A stretch of 26,456 nt of DNA from a virus. The translations under genes were made by a program, and so were the position numbers. Positions 14,371-20,323 of this stretch are shown here, piece after piece (the first letter of the stretch is position 1; every line of letters begins with the position of its first letter). The notes beneath the pieces were generated by a model that saw only the letters and a list, made by a program, of their open reading frames with translations, did not search any database and was not told the DNA's origin. The stretch spans positions 1-26,456 of IMG/VR virus record IMGVR_UViG_3300028557_001125; one strand, 5' to 3'.

Positions 14371-15231
14371 ATGAAAAAAGTAGTGGGATTATTAACAATG
14401 CTATTTATCGCTGCATTTTTGCCAGCGGTATCAGCAAATGAAAAACCAGCAATTGCAATTATTGATACAGCAATTGACACATCAAGGGTAAATGTAATTC
14501 ATGAAGTATGTATTCTTTATGAAATCCGTTGTCCAAACAAAAAAGCATTTATGGAGGGTCCAGGAGCAGCAAGCCTTCCAGCATCAAGACTGTACAAAAA
14601 TGATTTTCAGCATGGAACCATTATGTCAACAATTGCATCTGCTGTTAATAAAGACATGAATATTGTTTTTATTCGTGTTGTTTCAATGACAAACACAGGT
14701 CGTCAAGGATATTATGACGATAATCTTGTTAACGAGGCTTTAAAGTGGGTTTCTGCAAATAAGACTAAGTTTAATATTGTTGCAGTTTCTGCATCTGTAG
14801 GAAATCACAAACGCTTAAAGACTGGTGCAAACTATTGTCCAATTAATCAAGCACTTAGAGAAAGTATTATTTCTCTTCAAGGAATTGGGGTAGCCACAGT
14901 ATTTGCTGCAGGAAATAATTATGATACTGCTCGTGTTGATACACCAGCATGTATTCCTGAAGCAGTCGCTGTAGGATCAGTAGGAGAGCGTGGCAATGTA
15001 GAAAATTATAGTAATGGCGGTCCAGACTTAGACTTCTATGCTCTGGGTACATACAATACAAGTGTTGGTAGGGCAATGGGAACTTCTGCTGCTACCGCTG
15101 CATTTTCTGCATACTGGGCAAAAAATTACAAGGGTAGTTATCAAGCAACATATGACTATCTAAAATCTATTGGAAAGTATGCTGAGGGTAACGGGGTAAA
15201 GACAAATCTGTTTGTCAATATCTTAGGATAG
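14371..15231 (+). CDS. Secreted subtilisin-like serine protease (S8 family)
   Basis: A 286-residue protease with a Sec signal peptide (KK, hydrophobic core, cut after AVSA near residue 22). The catalytic set is complete: Asp32 (IAIIDTAID), His81 (FQHGTIMSTIAS), oxyanion Asn182 (FAAGNN) and Ser239 (GTSAATAAF). Cysteines at 47, 54, 156 and 194 could pair outside the cell. The domain starts almost straight after the signal peptide, so no classical inhibitory propeptide is present. AAGGAG lies before the ATG. A phage-encoded exported protease might process surface proteins or act on envelope or competitor proteins; this is inference. Downstream is the Hsp20 gene with its own promoter. Confidence 0.88.
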   Translation: MKKVVGLLTMLFIAAFLPAVSANEKPAIAIIDTAIDTSRVNVIHEVCILYEIRCPNKKAFMEGPGAASLPASRLYKNDFQHGTIMSTIASAVNKDMNIVFIRVVSMTNTGRQGYYDDNLVNEALKWVSANKTKFNIVAVSASVGNHKRLKTGANYCPINQALRESIISLQGIGVATVFAAGNNYDTARVDTPACIPEAVAVGSVGERGNVENYSNGGPDLDFYALGTYNTSVGRAMGTSAATAAFSAYWAKNYKGSYQATYDYLKSIGKYAEGNGVKTNLFVNILG

Positions 15232-15240
15232 TGGTATAAT
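15212..15240 (+). promoter_or_regulatory. Promoter for the Hsp20 gene
   Basis: TTGTCA (15212-15217), 17 nt, TATAAT (15235-15240) with an extended TGG. The predicted start near 15247 falls inside the 5' arm of the leader hairpin. Confidence 0.8.
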
Positions 15241-15243
15241 AGT

Positions 15244-15272
15244 TAGTGCACCTGCCAAAAGGGGGTGCACTA
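15244..15272 (+). promoter_or_regulatory. 9-bp hairpin at the 5' end of the Hsp20 mRNA
   Basis: TAGTGCACC (15244-15252) pairs perfectly with GGTGCACTA (15264-15272) around an 11-nt loop. No T-run follows, so it is not a normal terminator. It sits at or just after the predicted start point and about 14 nt before the AAGGAG site. It may stabilise the mRNA, act as a thermosensor or bind a regulator. Confidence 0.6.
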
Positions 15273-15297
15273 CTTACTCGCTGAAAAGGAGAAAAAT

Positions 15298-15729
15298 ATG
15301 GTAAGTTCGTATACACTGGATCTTTTTAAAGATCCATTTTTTATTGGTTTCAACCGTGAGTTGAACCGTTTTAATCACGTACATAATACTGCAACACGTC
15401 AATCTTATCCACCTTATGACTTAATTAAGGTAGATGAAGATACCTATAAGTTATCTGTAGCAGTTGCTGGCTTCACAAAAGATGAAGTAAAAGTAACTGT
15501 TGAGGATGGAACTCTTGTAGTTAAGGGGGAAATCACTACAGAAACTGCAGGGGAGGCAATTCATAAGGGTATTGCAACACGCAAGTTTACCCGAACATTT
15601 GCTCTTGGTGAATATATGGAAGTAACTGGAGCAGAGATGAAAGACGGAATGCTTCATATTGACATTGATCGCATTGTTCCAGAGGAGAAAAAGCCAAAGG
15701 AAATTGCTATCAAGGTTGCAAAGAAGTAA
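15298..15729 (+). CDS. Hsp20/alpha-crystallin small heat-shock protein
   Basis: A 143-residue chaperone. The alpha-crystallin domain (about 38-130) starts with YPPYDLIKVDEDTYKLSVAV, includes VEDGTLVVKGE and the FTRTFALGEYMEVTGAEMKD strands, and ends with GMLHIDIDRIVPEEKKP; I-x-V at IAIKV (137-141) is the oligomer-docking motif at the C-terminus. Small Hsps hold unfolding proteins without ATP. They are known from some cyanophages. The ATG at 15298 has AAGGAG 7 nt upstream, so I prefer it to the longer GTG start at 15265, which lies within the leader hairpin. It has its own promoter and hairpin leader, suggesting separate control. Confidence 0.93.
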   Translation: MVSSYTLDLFKDPFFIGFNRELNRFNHVHNTATRQSYPPYDLIKVDEDTYKLSVAVAGFTKDEVKVTVEDGTLVVKGEITTETAGEAIHKGIATRKFTRTFALGEYMEVTGAEMKDGMLHIDIDRIVPEEKKPKEIAIKVAKK

Positions 15730-15734
15730 TAAAG

Positions 15735-15740
15735 TATAAT
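15735..15740 (+). promoter_or_regulatory. -10 element for the candidate ncRNA
   Basis: TATAAT six bases after the Hsp20 stop. No extended TG and no convincing -35. The predicted start at about 15746-15747 coincides with the first paired base of the RNA stem. Confidence 0.5.
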
Positions 15741-15744
15741 AGAA

Positions 15745-15822
15745 GTCCCCGCATAGGCCTTGGGATGGATTAGTTACCTTTTCCTTAAATTCGGCCTTCG
15801 TGCTTGAATTCCTATGCGGGGC
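15745..15822 (+). ncRNA. Candidate structured RNA closed by an 11-bp stem
   Basis: CCCCGCATAGG (15747-15757) is the exact reverse complement of CCTATGCGGGG (15811-15821), enclosing 53 nt. Inside, AATTC (15788-15792) pairs with GAATT (15806-15810), stacking directly on the 3' arm of the closing stem. GGCCTT occurs twice, at 15756-15761 and 15793-15798. A -10 box ends 6 nt before the stem, and the next gene has its own promoter at 15838, so the segment looks like an independent RNA of about 75-80 nt and not a leader. It lacks tRNA T-loop and anticodon features. No coding frame fits. I know no family name for it; orientation is inferred from the promoter. Confidence 0.55.
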
Positions 15823-15834
15823 TTAAACAATCTT

Positions 15835-15843
15835 TGCTATAAT
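15835..15843 (+). promoter_or_regulatory. Extended -10 promoter before the short HNH gene
   Basis: TTGCTATAAT contains TGC plus TATAAT (15838-15843). The ATG at 15853 is 9 nt downstream, so the leader would be about 0-3 nt with no ribosome-binding site. Confidence 0.65.
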
Positions 15844-15852
15844 GTAATTGCT

Positions 15853-16128
15853 ATGACTGAAAAAGAATTAGCAACAAAAACGAAGCAGCAATATAAAAAA
15901 AGGCTGGCAGAGATTAAACAGACCAGCGGATGCGCCGACTGCGGAGAAAAAAATCATATAGTATTAGATTTTGATCATTTAAGAGATAAAAAATATAATG
16001 TCTCTAGAATGATTCATGATGGGTTTTCATGGAAAGCAATTGTTAAAGAAATTAAAAAATGCGAAGTAGTTTGTGCCAATTGTCATAGAATTAGAACTCA
16101 TAATAGATTGACAAAGCAAACTGCCTAA
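15853..16128 (+). CDS. Short HNH-family endonuclease
   Basis: A 91-residue HNH protein: a basic N-terminal helix (TKTKQQYKKRLAEIK), CADC (27-30), the catalytic region LDFDHL (Asp39, Asp41, His42), KKYNVSRMIHDG, then EIKKCEVVCANCHRIRTHNR (Cys74, Asn76, Cys77, His78, His83). This compact form with a structural zinc is widespread in phages, and some members help packaging while others are mobile. It is unrelated in layout to the HNH gene at 5789. I start it at 15853 because the -10 box lies 9 nt upstream; a longer ATG-initiated frame from 15814 would translate through the RNA stem and the promoter. Confidence 0.82.
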   Translation: MTEKELATKTKQQYKKRLAEIKQTSGCADCGEKNHIVLDFDHLRDKKYNVSRMIHDGFSWKAIVKEIKKCEVVCANCHRIRTHNRLTKQTA

Positions 16129-16137
16129 TGCTATAAT
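16108..16137 (+). promoter_or_regulatory. Consensus promoter before the FmdB-like gene
   Basis: TTGACA (16108-16113), 18 nt, TATAAT (16132-16137) with an extended TGC. The start near 16144 leaves a 17-nt leader carrying AGGAG at 16151-16155. Confidence 0.85.
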
Positions 16138-16160
16138 TGTTAGGTACAAAAGGAGAAATG

Positions 16161-16337
16161 ATGCCTAAGTATGACTATAAGTGTGATACTTGCCACTCTG
16201 TAATTGAATTTGAGCGAGGTTTTGGCGAAGATAGAGAGCCAGTCTGTTGCTCAAAAAGCATGTCCAGAGTGTGGAACTCTGCTCCTAGTATAATGTTTAA
16301 TGGTTCTGGATTTTATTCAACTGACAACAGAAAGTAG
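16161..16337 (+). CDS. FmdB-type zinc-ribbon protein
   Basis: A 58-residue protein matching the FmdB/CxxC_CxxC regulatory-protein pattern: MPKYDYKCDTC, VIEFERGF, then a shortened second knuckle (VCCSKSMSRVWNSAPSIMF). The first CxxC (Cys8, Cys11) is intact; the second has CC instead of the usual CPxC, so metal binding may be altered. Two ATGs are adjacent; the one at 16161 is 5 nt from AGGAG and gives the usual MPxY start. Members occur in bacteria and phages with no firm function. The gene has a consensus promoter and stands alone. Confidence 0.8.
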   Translation: MPKYDYKCDTCHSVIEFERGFGEDREPVCCSKSMSRVWNSAPSIMFNGSGFYSTDNRK

Positions 16338-16340
16338 AGA

Positions 16341-16346
16341 TATACT
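16341..16346 (+). promoter_or_regulatory. -10 element, leaderless DUF7455-like gene
   Basis: TATACT ends 6 nt before the ATG at 16353. No extended TG; CTGACA lies only 14 nt upstream, which is too close for a standard -35. Confidence 0.5.
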
Positions 16347-16352
16347 TAGATC

Positions 16353-16613
16353 ATGAGTCTAATAGTAAAAGATCATCCCAGCGTAAAGCAAAAAGAATGG
16401 AGCCTTAAGGCTACCGATAGATGCGATAGTTGTGGGGCACAGGCTTATGTTTCTGTTAAAGGTTCTACTGGAGACCTAATGTTTTGTGGACACCATTATG
16501 AAAAAATTATGAATAACCCAGATGCATATACAAAGATGATGTCTTTTATGCTTGAGGTTACAGATGAACGTGAAAGACTAATTGAAAACAAAGCCATAGG
16601 GAGTGCAAACTAA
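16353..16613 (+). CDS. DUF7455-like actinobacterial zinc-binding protein
   Basis: An 86-residue protein with ATDRCDSCGAQAYVSV (Cys24, Cys27) and LMFCGHHYEKI (Cys45, His47, His48). This matches the conserved small proteins of Streptomyces and Mycobacterium grouped as DUF7455 (typical ADRCDRCGAQAYVRV...LLFCGHH), whose function is unknown. Its presence in a phage supports an actinobacterial host. The C-terminal part is a helix with charged residues (MLEVTDERERLIENK). The start follows a -10 element by 6 nt. The stop shares bases with the nuclease start (TAATG), so the two are co-translated. Confidence 0.78.
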   Translation: MSLIVKDHPSVKQKEWSLKATDRCDSCGAQAYVSVKGSTGDLMFCGHHYEKIMNNPDAYTKMMSFMLEVTDERERLIENKAIGSAN

Positions 16614-17020
16614 TGTATGAATATTATGTAAAAAAGGTGGAGAACGTAGTAGATGGAGACACTATTGACGTCATTATTGATTTAGGGTTTGATATTTTGT
16701 TTGCGTCTCGTGTTAGGTTGGCTGGTATTGACACTCCAGAGTCTCGCACTAAGGATGCTAAGGAAAAGGCTCTTGGGCTTGAGTCTAAAGAATATTTAAA
16801 GAAGCATTTAAAAGATGCAAAGTCTGTTGCTATCAAGACTGAAAAGATGAACTCATCTGAGAAGTATGGTCGCATTTTAGGTTGGGTATATATCAATGGG
16901 GATACAGAATCTTTAAATGATAAGATGATCAACGATGGCTATGCTTGGGGATATTTGGGAGATACCAAAGTAAAAGATTTTGAATTATTAAAAGCAGCCA
17001 GAGCAAAGTCTGGAAAATGA
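16613..17020 (+). CDS. Thermonuclease (SNase family)
   Basis: A 135-residue staphylococcal-nuclease-like protein with all active-site residues: Asp14 and Asp16 (VVDGDT), Arg35 and Asp40 (RVRLAGIDTPE), Glu43 and Arg87 (EKYGRILGW). The OB-fold length is standard. No signal peptide is present, so unlike secreted bacterial forms it would act inside the cell, perhaps degrading host nucleic acid or salvaging nucleotides (inference). ATGA overlap links it to the thioredoxin gene. Confidence 0.9.
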   Translation: MYEYYVKKVENVVDGDTIDVIIDLGFDILFASRVRLAGIDTPESRTKDAKEKALGLESKEYLKKHLKDAKSVAIKTEKMNSSEKYGRILGWVYINGDTESLNDKMINDGYAWGYLGDTKVKDFELLKAARAKSGK

Positions 17021-17268
17021 AAACTGTATACTACTTTACTGCAGAGTGGTGTCAGCCTTGTAAAAAAACAAGACCAATAGTTGAAAAACTAAATCATGAT
17101 CAACAAAATGCTCTTTTTCAAATAATTGATGTAGATGATTCTGGAGATCTTGTTAAACATTTTGCAATAAATTCTGTACCTACTTTTATTTTACTTGAAG
17201 ACGGTATAGAAAAAAATAGAATCATTGGTGCTCAAACACAAGATCAGTTGGAGAATTTTATAAAATGA
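17017..17268 (+). CDS. Thioredoxin-like protein
   Basis: An 83-residue single thioredoxin fold with the redox pair WCQPC (Cys12, Cys15) and cis-proline motif VPTFILL. It is shorter than E. coli thioredoxin (108 residues), resembling compact phage glutaredoxin/thioredoxins. Likely roles are reduction of a phage or host ribonucleotide reductase, or general disulfide reduction; no reductase gene is in the window. It overlaps genes on both sides (4 nt each), making a three-gene unit with the nuclease and the next protein. Confidence 0.9.
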   Translation: MKTVYYFTAEWCQPCKKTRPIVEKLNHDQQNALFQIIDVDDSGDLVKHFAINSVPTFILLEDGIEKNRIIGAQTQDQLENFIK

Positions 17269-17600
17269 ATGACGAAAATAATGATATAGAAAAATTAGTT
17301 CTTTCGGGAGGCCTTGAGGTCGCTGGTGTAGATTCAGATACTGGGGAACTTCTGTATACCTTTACGCCTAAAATGAAAAAAATAAATGTTCAGTTATATA
17401 ACGATCATTTAACCTTCGTTAACTCTGAAATTATGGGGCTGTGGGAAAAAGGGTTTGTAAATGTAGACCTTCTACTTGAGGAGCCCATAGTCAAGTTAAC
17501 AGATAAGGCTTTTCTAGATGAAGAACTTAATAAACTAACAAAGCAGCAGAGATGGTCTTTGGAGGAAATCAAACGGCTTCTTAAGAGCCGAGAAGTCTGA
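17265..17600 (+). CDS. Conserved phage protein of unknown function
   Basis: A 111-residue protein: an acidic start (NDENNDIEKL), a beta region GGLEVAGVDSDTGELLYTF, a helix with FVNSEIMGLWEKGFVNVDLL, then LTDKAFLDEELNKLTKQQRWS and a helix ending KSREV. I recall this pattern (GLEVxGxDxxTGE ... EIMxLWexGFxxxD) in other aquatic actinophages, without a function. The mixed fold resembles a small winged-helix protein. It is the last gene of the nuclease/thioredoxin unit; a fresh promoter overlaps its end. Confidence 0.68.
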   Translation: MNDENNDIEKLVLSGGLEVAGVDSDTGELLYTFTPKMKKINVQLYNDHLTFVNSEIMGLWEKGFVNVDLLLEEPIVKLTDKAFLDEELNKLTKQQRWSLEEIKRLLKSREV

Positions 17601-17606
17601 TATAAT
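17598..17606 (+). promoter_or_regulatory. Extended -10 promoter, leaderless multidomain gene
   Basis: TGATATAAT, with the hexamer at 17601-17606 ending 6 nt before the ATG at 17613; TGA is also the stop of the previous gene. No clear -35. Confidence 0.68.
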
Positions 17607-17612
17607 CTTATT

Positions 17613-18857
17613 ATGCCATATCGTGTAGGTGCTAAGGGTTCGTACGGTTGTTCTGGATACCCTGCTTTAAAAGAGGGTACAAATGAAGTCATGGGCTGTC
17701 ATGAAACTCGTGGACAGGCATCAGCACAGATCTATGCTATAAACCAATCTGAGGGCAATATAGGCAAGAATATGCACACTCTTAAAGAGGGTGACTTTGT
17801 TATGGGTACTACAACAGAAGGTCTTGTTCATGGAATGATTGAACATATAATGACTGAAGGTGGAACTCTTGGAACTCCTGGAACTAGGTATGCTATTGAG
17901 TCAATGCCACCAGAGAACCCTGCCATGTCTGTTAGAATTTATGAAGAAAAAGATAGTGGTTGGGAGCCAACTGCTTATAGTATCGGAATGATGTATGTAA
18001 ATGCAGAAAAAATAGATATTGAAACACATAGTATGGATGGCGAAGAAACAATGAAATCTTATCATTCAGACAATGAAGATGAGGATAAATGGGACAACAT
18101 CAGCAAGGCTTGCTGGGTAGGATATGAGCAGCAAGGTATGAAAGAAAAAGATGGAAGAATGGTTCCTAATTGTGTTCCAATTGGAAAATCTAACGAAATT
18201 GACAAAGCAAAAAGCGTATCTGTTGGAGACCACGTAATGTTTGGTGTTCCAAAACCACCAGACAAGACAGAATCTGCACATGGGGTTGTTGAAAGAGTTG
18301 AAAGATCAGGAACTGTAAAACTTCCTGGAACTAACGAAAGTATTGAAGCGTCTTCAGATAATCCAGTTGCTGTGGTTAGGGTTTATGCAACTGATGAAAA
18401 TGGCAAGAGAACAAGAACAGACAGGCGTGTTGCTAAACCATTTAGTTCTTTAAGAGTTGTAGATCAGCCAATTGATAATGACAAGATGTATCATGATGAT
18501 GAAGAAGATGATGAAATGATGAAGGCATCTGCAAAAATTGAATCAAGACTAAGAGAATTGGTAACAACCTATAATAAGGGTAAAGAAGGTAATAAAAAAA
18601 TAACCGTGGGAACATTAAGACAGGTTTATAGTCGTGGAATTGGTGCATATAGGACTAACCCTTCTTCAGTTCGTGGAAATGTCGCAAGTGCAGAACAGTG
18701 GGCAATGGGTAGAGTAAATGCATTTATGGCTGGTCTTCGTGGCAGATTCCCAAGAAAAGCATTTGATTTAGACTTATTCCCAAGCGGACATCCAAGATCC
18801 ACAAAGAAATTTGATTGGTCTGGATCAGTCTTTGATTTAAAAACTTTTAGGAAATAA
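17613..18857 (+). CDS. Multidomain phage protein with duplicated GDxVM module
   Basis: A 414-residue mosaic. Residues 13-45: CSGYPALKEGT, MGCHETRGQASAQIYAIN, a Cys-containing motif. Residues 57-110 (LKEGDFVMG ... PAMSVRIY) and 202-258 (VSVGDHVMF ... PVAVVRVY) are two copies of one beta module sharing GDxVM, a central HGxxExxxxxGT, PGT and P-A-VRxY. Between them lies CWVGYEQQGMKEKDGRMVPN (167-186). Residues 330-385 (TLRQVYSRGIGAYRTNP, QWAMGRVNAFMAGL) form a basic helical domain that I recall in phage virion or maturation proteins. A structural or prohead-associated role is inferred from those recollections; no enzyme motif is certain. The start is set by a promoter 6 nt upstream. Confidence 0.6.
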   Translation: MPYRVGAKGSYGCSGYPALKEGTNEVMGCHETRGQASAQIYAINQSEGNIGKNMHTLKEGDFVMGTTTEGLVHGMIEHIMTEGGTLGTPGTRYAIESMPPENPAMSVRIYEEKDSGWEPTAYSIGMMYVNAEKIDIETHSMDGEETMKSYHSDNEDEDKWDNISKACWVGYEQQGMKEKDGRMVPNCVPIGKSNEIDKAKSVSVGDHVMFGVPKPPDKTESAHGVVERVERSGTVKLPGTNESIEASSDNPVAVVRVYATDENGKRTRTDRRVAKPFSSLRVVDQPIDNDKMYHDDEEDDEMMKASAKIESRLRELVTTYNKGKEGNKKITVGTLRQVYSRGIGAYRTNPSSVRGNVASAEQWAMGRVNAFMAGLRGRFPRKAFDLDLFPSGHPRSTKKFDWSGSVFDLKTFRK

Positions 18858-18858
18858 C

Positions 18859-18996
18859 ATGTCGTCTGGAAAATATAAAAGACACGATTCTTTTAATGCA
18901 GTTCAAATTAAAGACGGAATGATTGTTCGTCTTCGTAAAGATGGAACTTTAAAAGCAGTTCTTGGAAAATATGGAGAAAAGAAAAATGGAAAGTAG
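18859..18996 (+). CDS. Tiny basic protein (45 residues)
   Basis: A 45-residue gene in the short gap after the multidomain protein: ATG at 18859 one base after the TAA, stop at 18994-18996 overlapping the next start. It reads MSSGKYKRHDSF then VQIKDGMIVRLRKDGTLKAV, a KOW/SH3-like beta hairpin with alternating basic and hydrophobic residues, and a Lys-rich tail. TTAGGAAA at 18848-18855 may serve as a weak ribosome-binding site. It is too short to classify. Supported by tight fit, in-frame length and coding-like composition. Confidence 0.5.
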   Translation: MSSGKYKRHDSFNAVQIKDGMIVRLRKDGTLKAVLGKYGEKKNGK

Positions 18997-19393
18997 AACA
19001 AAGGTAGTGCAGCCAGCAGATATGCACAAAGAAGAAACATATACACCAACCTCTGGAATGAAGGCAGCAGCACGTCGTGCATTGCGATGGAAAGCCGAGG
19101 GTAAAGCCAAAGGAGCAGGAACTCCAGTAGGATGGGGACGTGCAACAGATATTGTTGCTGGTAGAGCAATGTCTCTTTCTACCGTAAAAAGAATGTATTC
19201 TTTCTTTTCCCGTCATGAAGTTGACAAAAAGGGAAAAGACTTCTATAATAGTAGTAATCCTTCAAATGGTCGCATAATGTGGGACGCATGGGGAGGGGAC
19301 GCTGGATTTTCCTGGTCACGTAAAATTGCAGAACGTGAAAGAAATAAAGCAGTAAAGGCCTGGGAAGGTAGCGCATTTAGTACTAGGGGGTAG
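18986..19393 (+). CDS. Conserved basic phage protein (unknown function)
   Basis: A 135-residue, Arg/Lys-rich protein with long conserved-looking blocks: TPTSGMKAAARRALRWKAEG, GTPVGWGRATDIVAGRAMSL, RMYSFFSRHEVDKKGKDF and WDAWGGDAGFSWSRKIAERE. I recall the same blocks in many cyanophage and aquatic phage proteins, sometimes fused to protease or portal-linked proteins, but I know no function. The Trp/Gly/Asp-rich end with basic helices suggests nucleic-acid or capsid contact. The ATG at 18986 is chosen because GGAG at 18973-18976 is 9 nt upstream; starts at 18962 and 18971 are poorer. It overlaps the tiny gene before it. Confidence 0.7.
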   Translation: MESRTKVVQPADMHKEETYTPTSGMKAAARRALRWKAEGKAKGAGTPVGWGRATDIVAGRAMSLSTVKRMYSFFSRHEVDKKGKDFYNSSNPSNGRIMWDAWGGDAGFSWSRKIAERERNKAVKAWEGSAFSTRG

Positions 19394-19396
19394 TAC

Positions 19397-19576
19397 ATGG
19401 AAGACTTGGGTATTGAAGAAATTAAACAAATTGTTACTTTCTACAAACAAAGAGCATCAGATTTAGAGTTGTCTAATTTGCAGTGGCAGTTGAAGTATAA
19501 CAAACTACTTTTAAATAACTCTCAGCCAGTTACAGCAACAAAGGTAACTGCTGAAAGAAAAACCAAATCTGAATAA
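19397..19576 (+). CDS. Small coiled-coil protein (59 residues)
   Basis: A 59-residue protein that fills the gap between two larger genes (ATG 19397, TAA 19574-19576). It is one charged helix, EEIKQIVTFYKQRASDLELS then LQWQLKYNKLLLNN, with a leucine heptad pattern, followed by a Thr/Lys-rich tail. Short coiled-coil genes of this type are common in tailed phages near structural genes. The start follows the previous stop by 3 nt with AGGGGG at 19385-19390 as a ribosome-binding site. Function is unknown. Confidence 0.6.
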   Translation: MEDLGIEEIKQIVTFYKQRASDLELSNLQWQLKYNKLLLNNSQPVTATKVTAERKTKSE

Positions 19577-19581
19577 TCAAA

Positions 19582-19998
19582 ATGGAATATGGGATTATTG
19601 GTGCGTTGGCACTGGCGTTTTCTTTTTTAATTATTTACTGGATTGGTCTGAAAAGAAAAATATCCAATAAAAGGGTGATCTATCGTCAAAGTGATACCCA
19701 TGCATTTTTAAAAGAATTTTTTTCAAGACAAATATCTCAAACAAAAAAGAAATCTCAACTTGAGCAAAGAAAAGAATCTCAGAGCACAAAAATAATTATT
19801 ACAGAAGACGATATAGCATATTGGGTATCTGATAATATTTTTTTAAGTACTGATGTAATTGACGGCAGACCAGATTTTGAAAACGCAAGACCAGTAGATA
19901 CTTCAAGTATGTCCAAGAAAGAACTTGACAAAATGCTTTTTATACTGGATAATTTAGGTAGGGGTGATAAGAATGAACGTGGTAGTTCAGGGAACTAG
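19582..19998 (+). CDS. Single-pass membrane protein of unknown function
   Basis: A 138-residue protein with one N-terminal membrane segment (GIIGALALAFSFLIIYWIGL, residues 4-23) followed by a basic stop-transfer region (KRKISNKR), so the body faces the cytoplasm. The rest is a Lys/Gln-rich helix (35-68) and a small mixed domain: IIITEDDIAYWVSDNIF, then FENARPVDTSSMSKKELDKM. No motif I can name; the ending recurs in phage proteins I recall without function. It overlaps the next gene's start region by 26 nt. Confidence 0.65.
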   Translation: MEYGIIGALALAFSFLIIYWIGLKRKISNKRVIYRQSDTHAFLKEFFSRQISQTKKKSQLEQRKESQSTKIIITEDDIAYWVSDNIFLSTDVIDGRPDFENARPVDTSSMSKKELDKMLFILDNLGRGDKNERGSSGN

Positions 19999-20323
19999 CG
20001 ATTTTGATGAATACAATGTATTCCTTCGTGCTATGGGTGTAGCAATGTCCAGCATGAAAGAAGCAGATGAGTATTTCTATGTTTATTCTGTAGGCCCTGC
20101 CAGAATTAACTCAATGGTTTCTGAGTTCTGCAATCTGTCAGAACGAGGAATGAAGGCCAGAGGTAAAAAAATAAAGTATTACAAGGTGCCATTTTCTTGG
20201 GTTGAGGAGAATATGGATGACATGGACTACTTTGCCTTTTTAAGTAAACCAAAACAGGCTGTGTCAAAATTAATCGCAAATGCAGAATTAAAGGGTAAAG
20301 AAGTGGGGATATTTAGATACTAA
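19973..20323 (+). CDS. Putative Rossmann-like (SLOG-type) protein
   Basis: A 116-residue alpha/beta protein beginning VVVQGTSDFDEYNVFL, then EYFYVYSVGPARINSMVSEF and KKIKYYKVPF, then YFAFLSKPKQAVSKLIANAE and a final strand VGIFRY. This strand-helix order, with a G-T-S-D-F turn after strand one and GPARIN after strand two, resembles SLOG/DUF2493-type nucleotide-binding proteins, though the typical GGAxGxD motif is absent. Confidence in that family is low. The ATG at 19973 is behind AGGGG; GTG at 19964 is also possible. It ends in a TAATG overlap with the glycosyltransferase, so the two may function together. Confidence 0.5.
   Translation: MNVVVQGTSDFDEYNVFLRAMGVAMSSMKEADEYFYVYSVGPARINSMVSEFCNLSERGMKARGKKIKYYKVPFSWVEENMDDMDYFAFLSKPKQAVSKLIANAELKGKEVGIFRY

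Noticed and set aside
15244-15272. Terminator after the subtilase gene
   Set aside because: The stem is not followed by a T-run and starts downstream of a good promoter; a leader element is more likely.
15745-15822. tRNA gene
   Set aside because: The closing stem is 11 bp and not 7, and no T-loop, anticodon arm or CCA-compatible end can be drawn.
15814-15852. Longer start for the short HNH protein
   Set aside because: The extension would run through the RNA stem and its own promoter, and has no family similarity.
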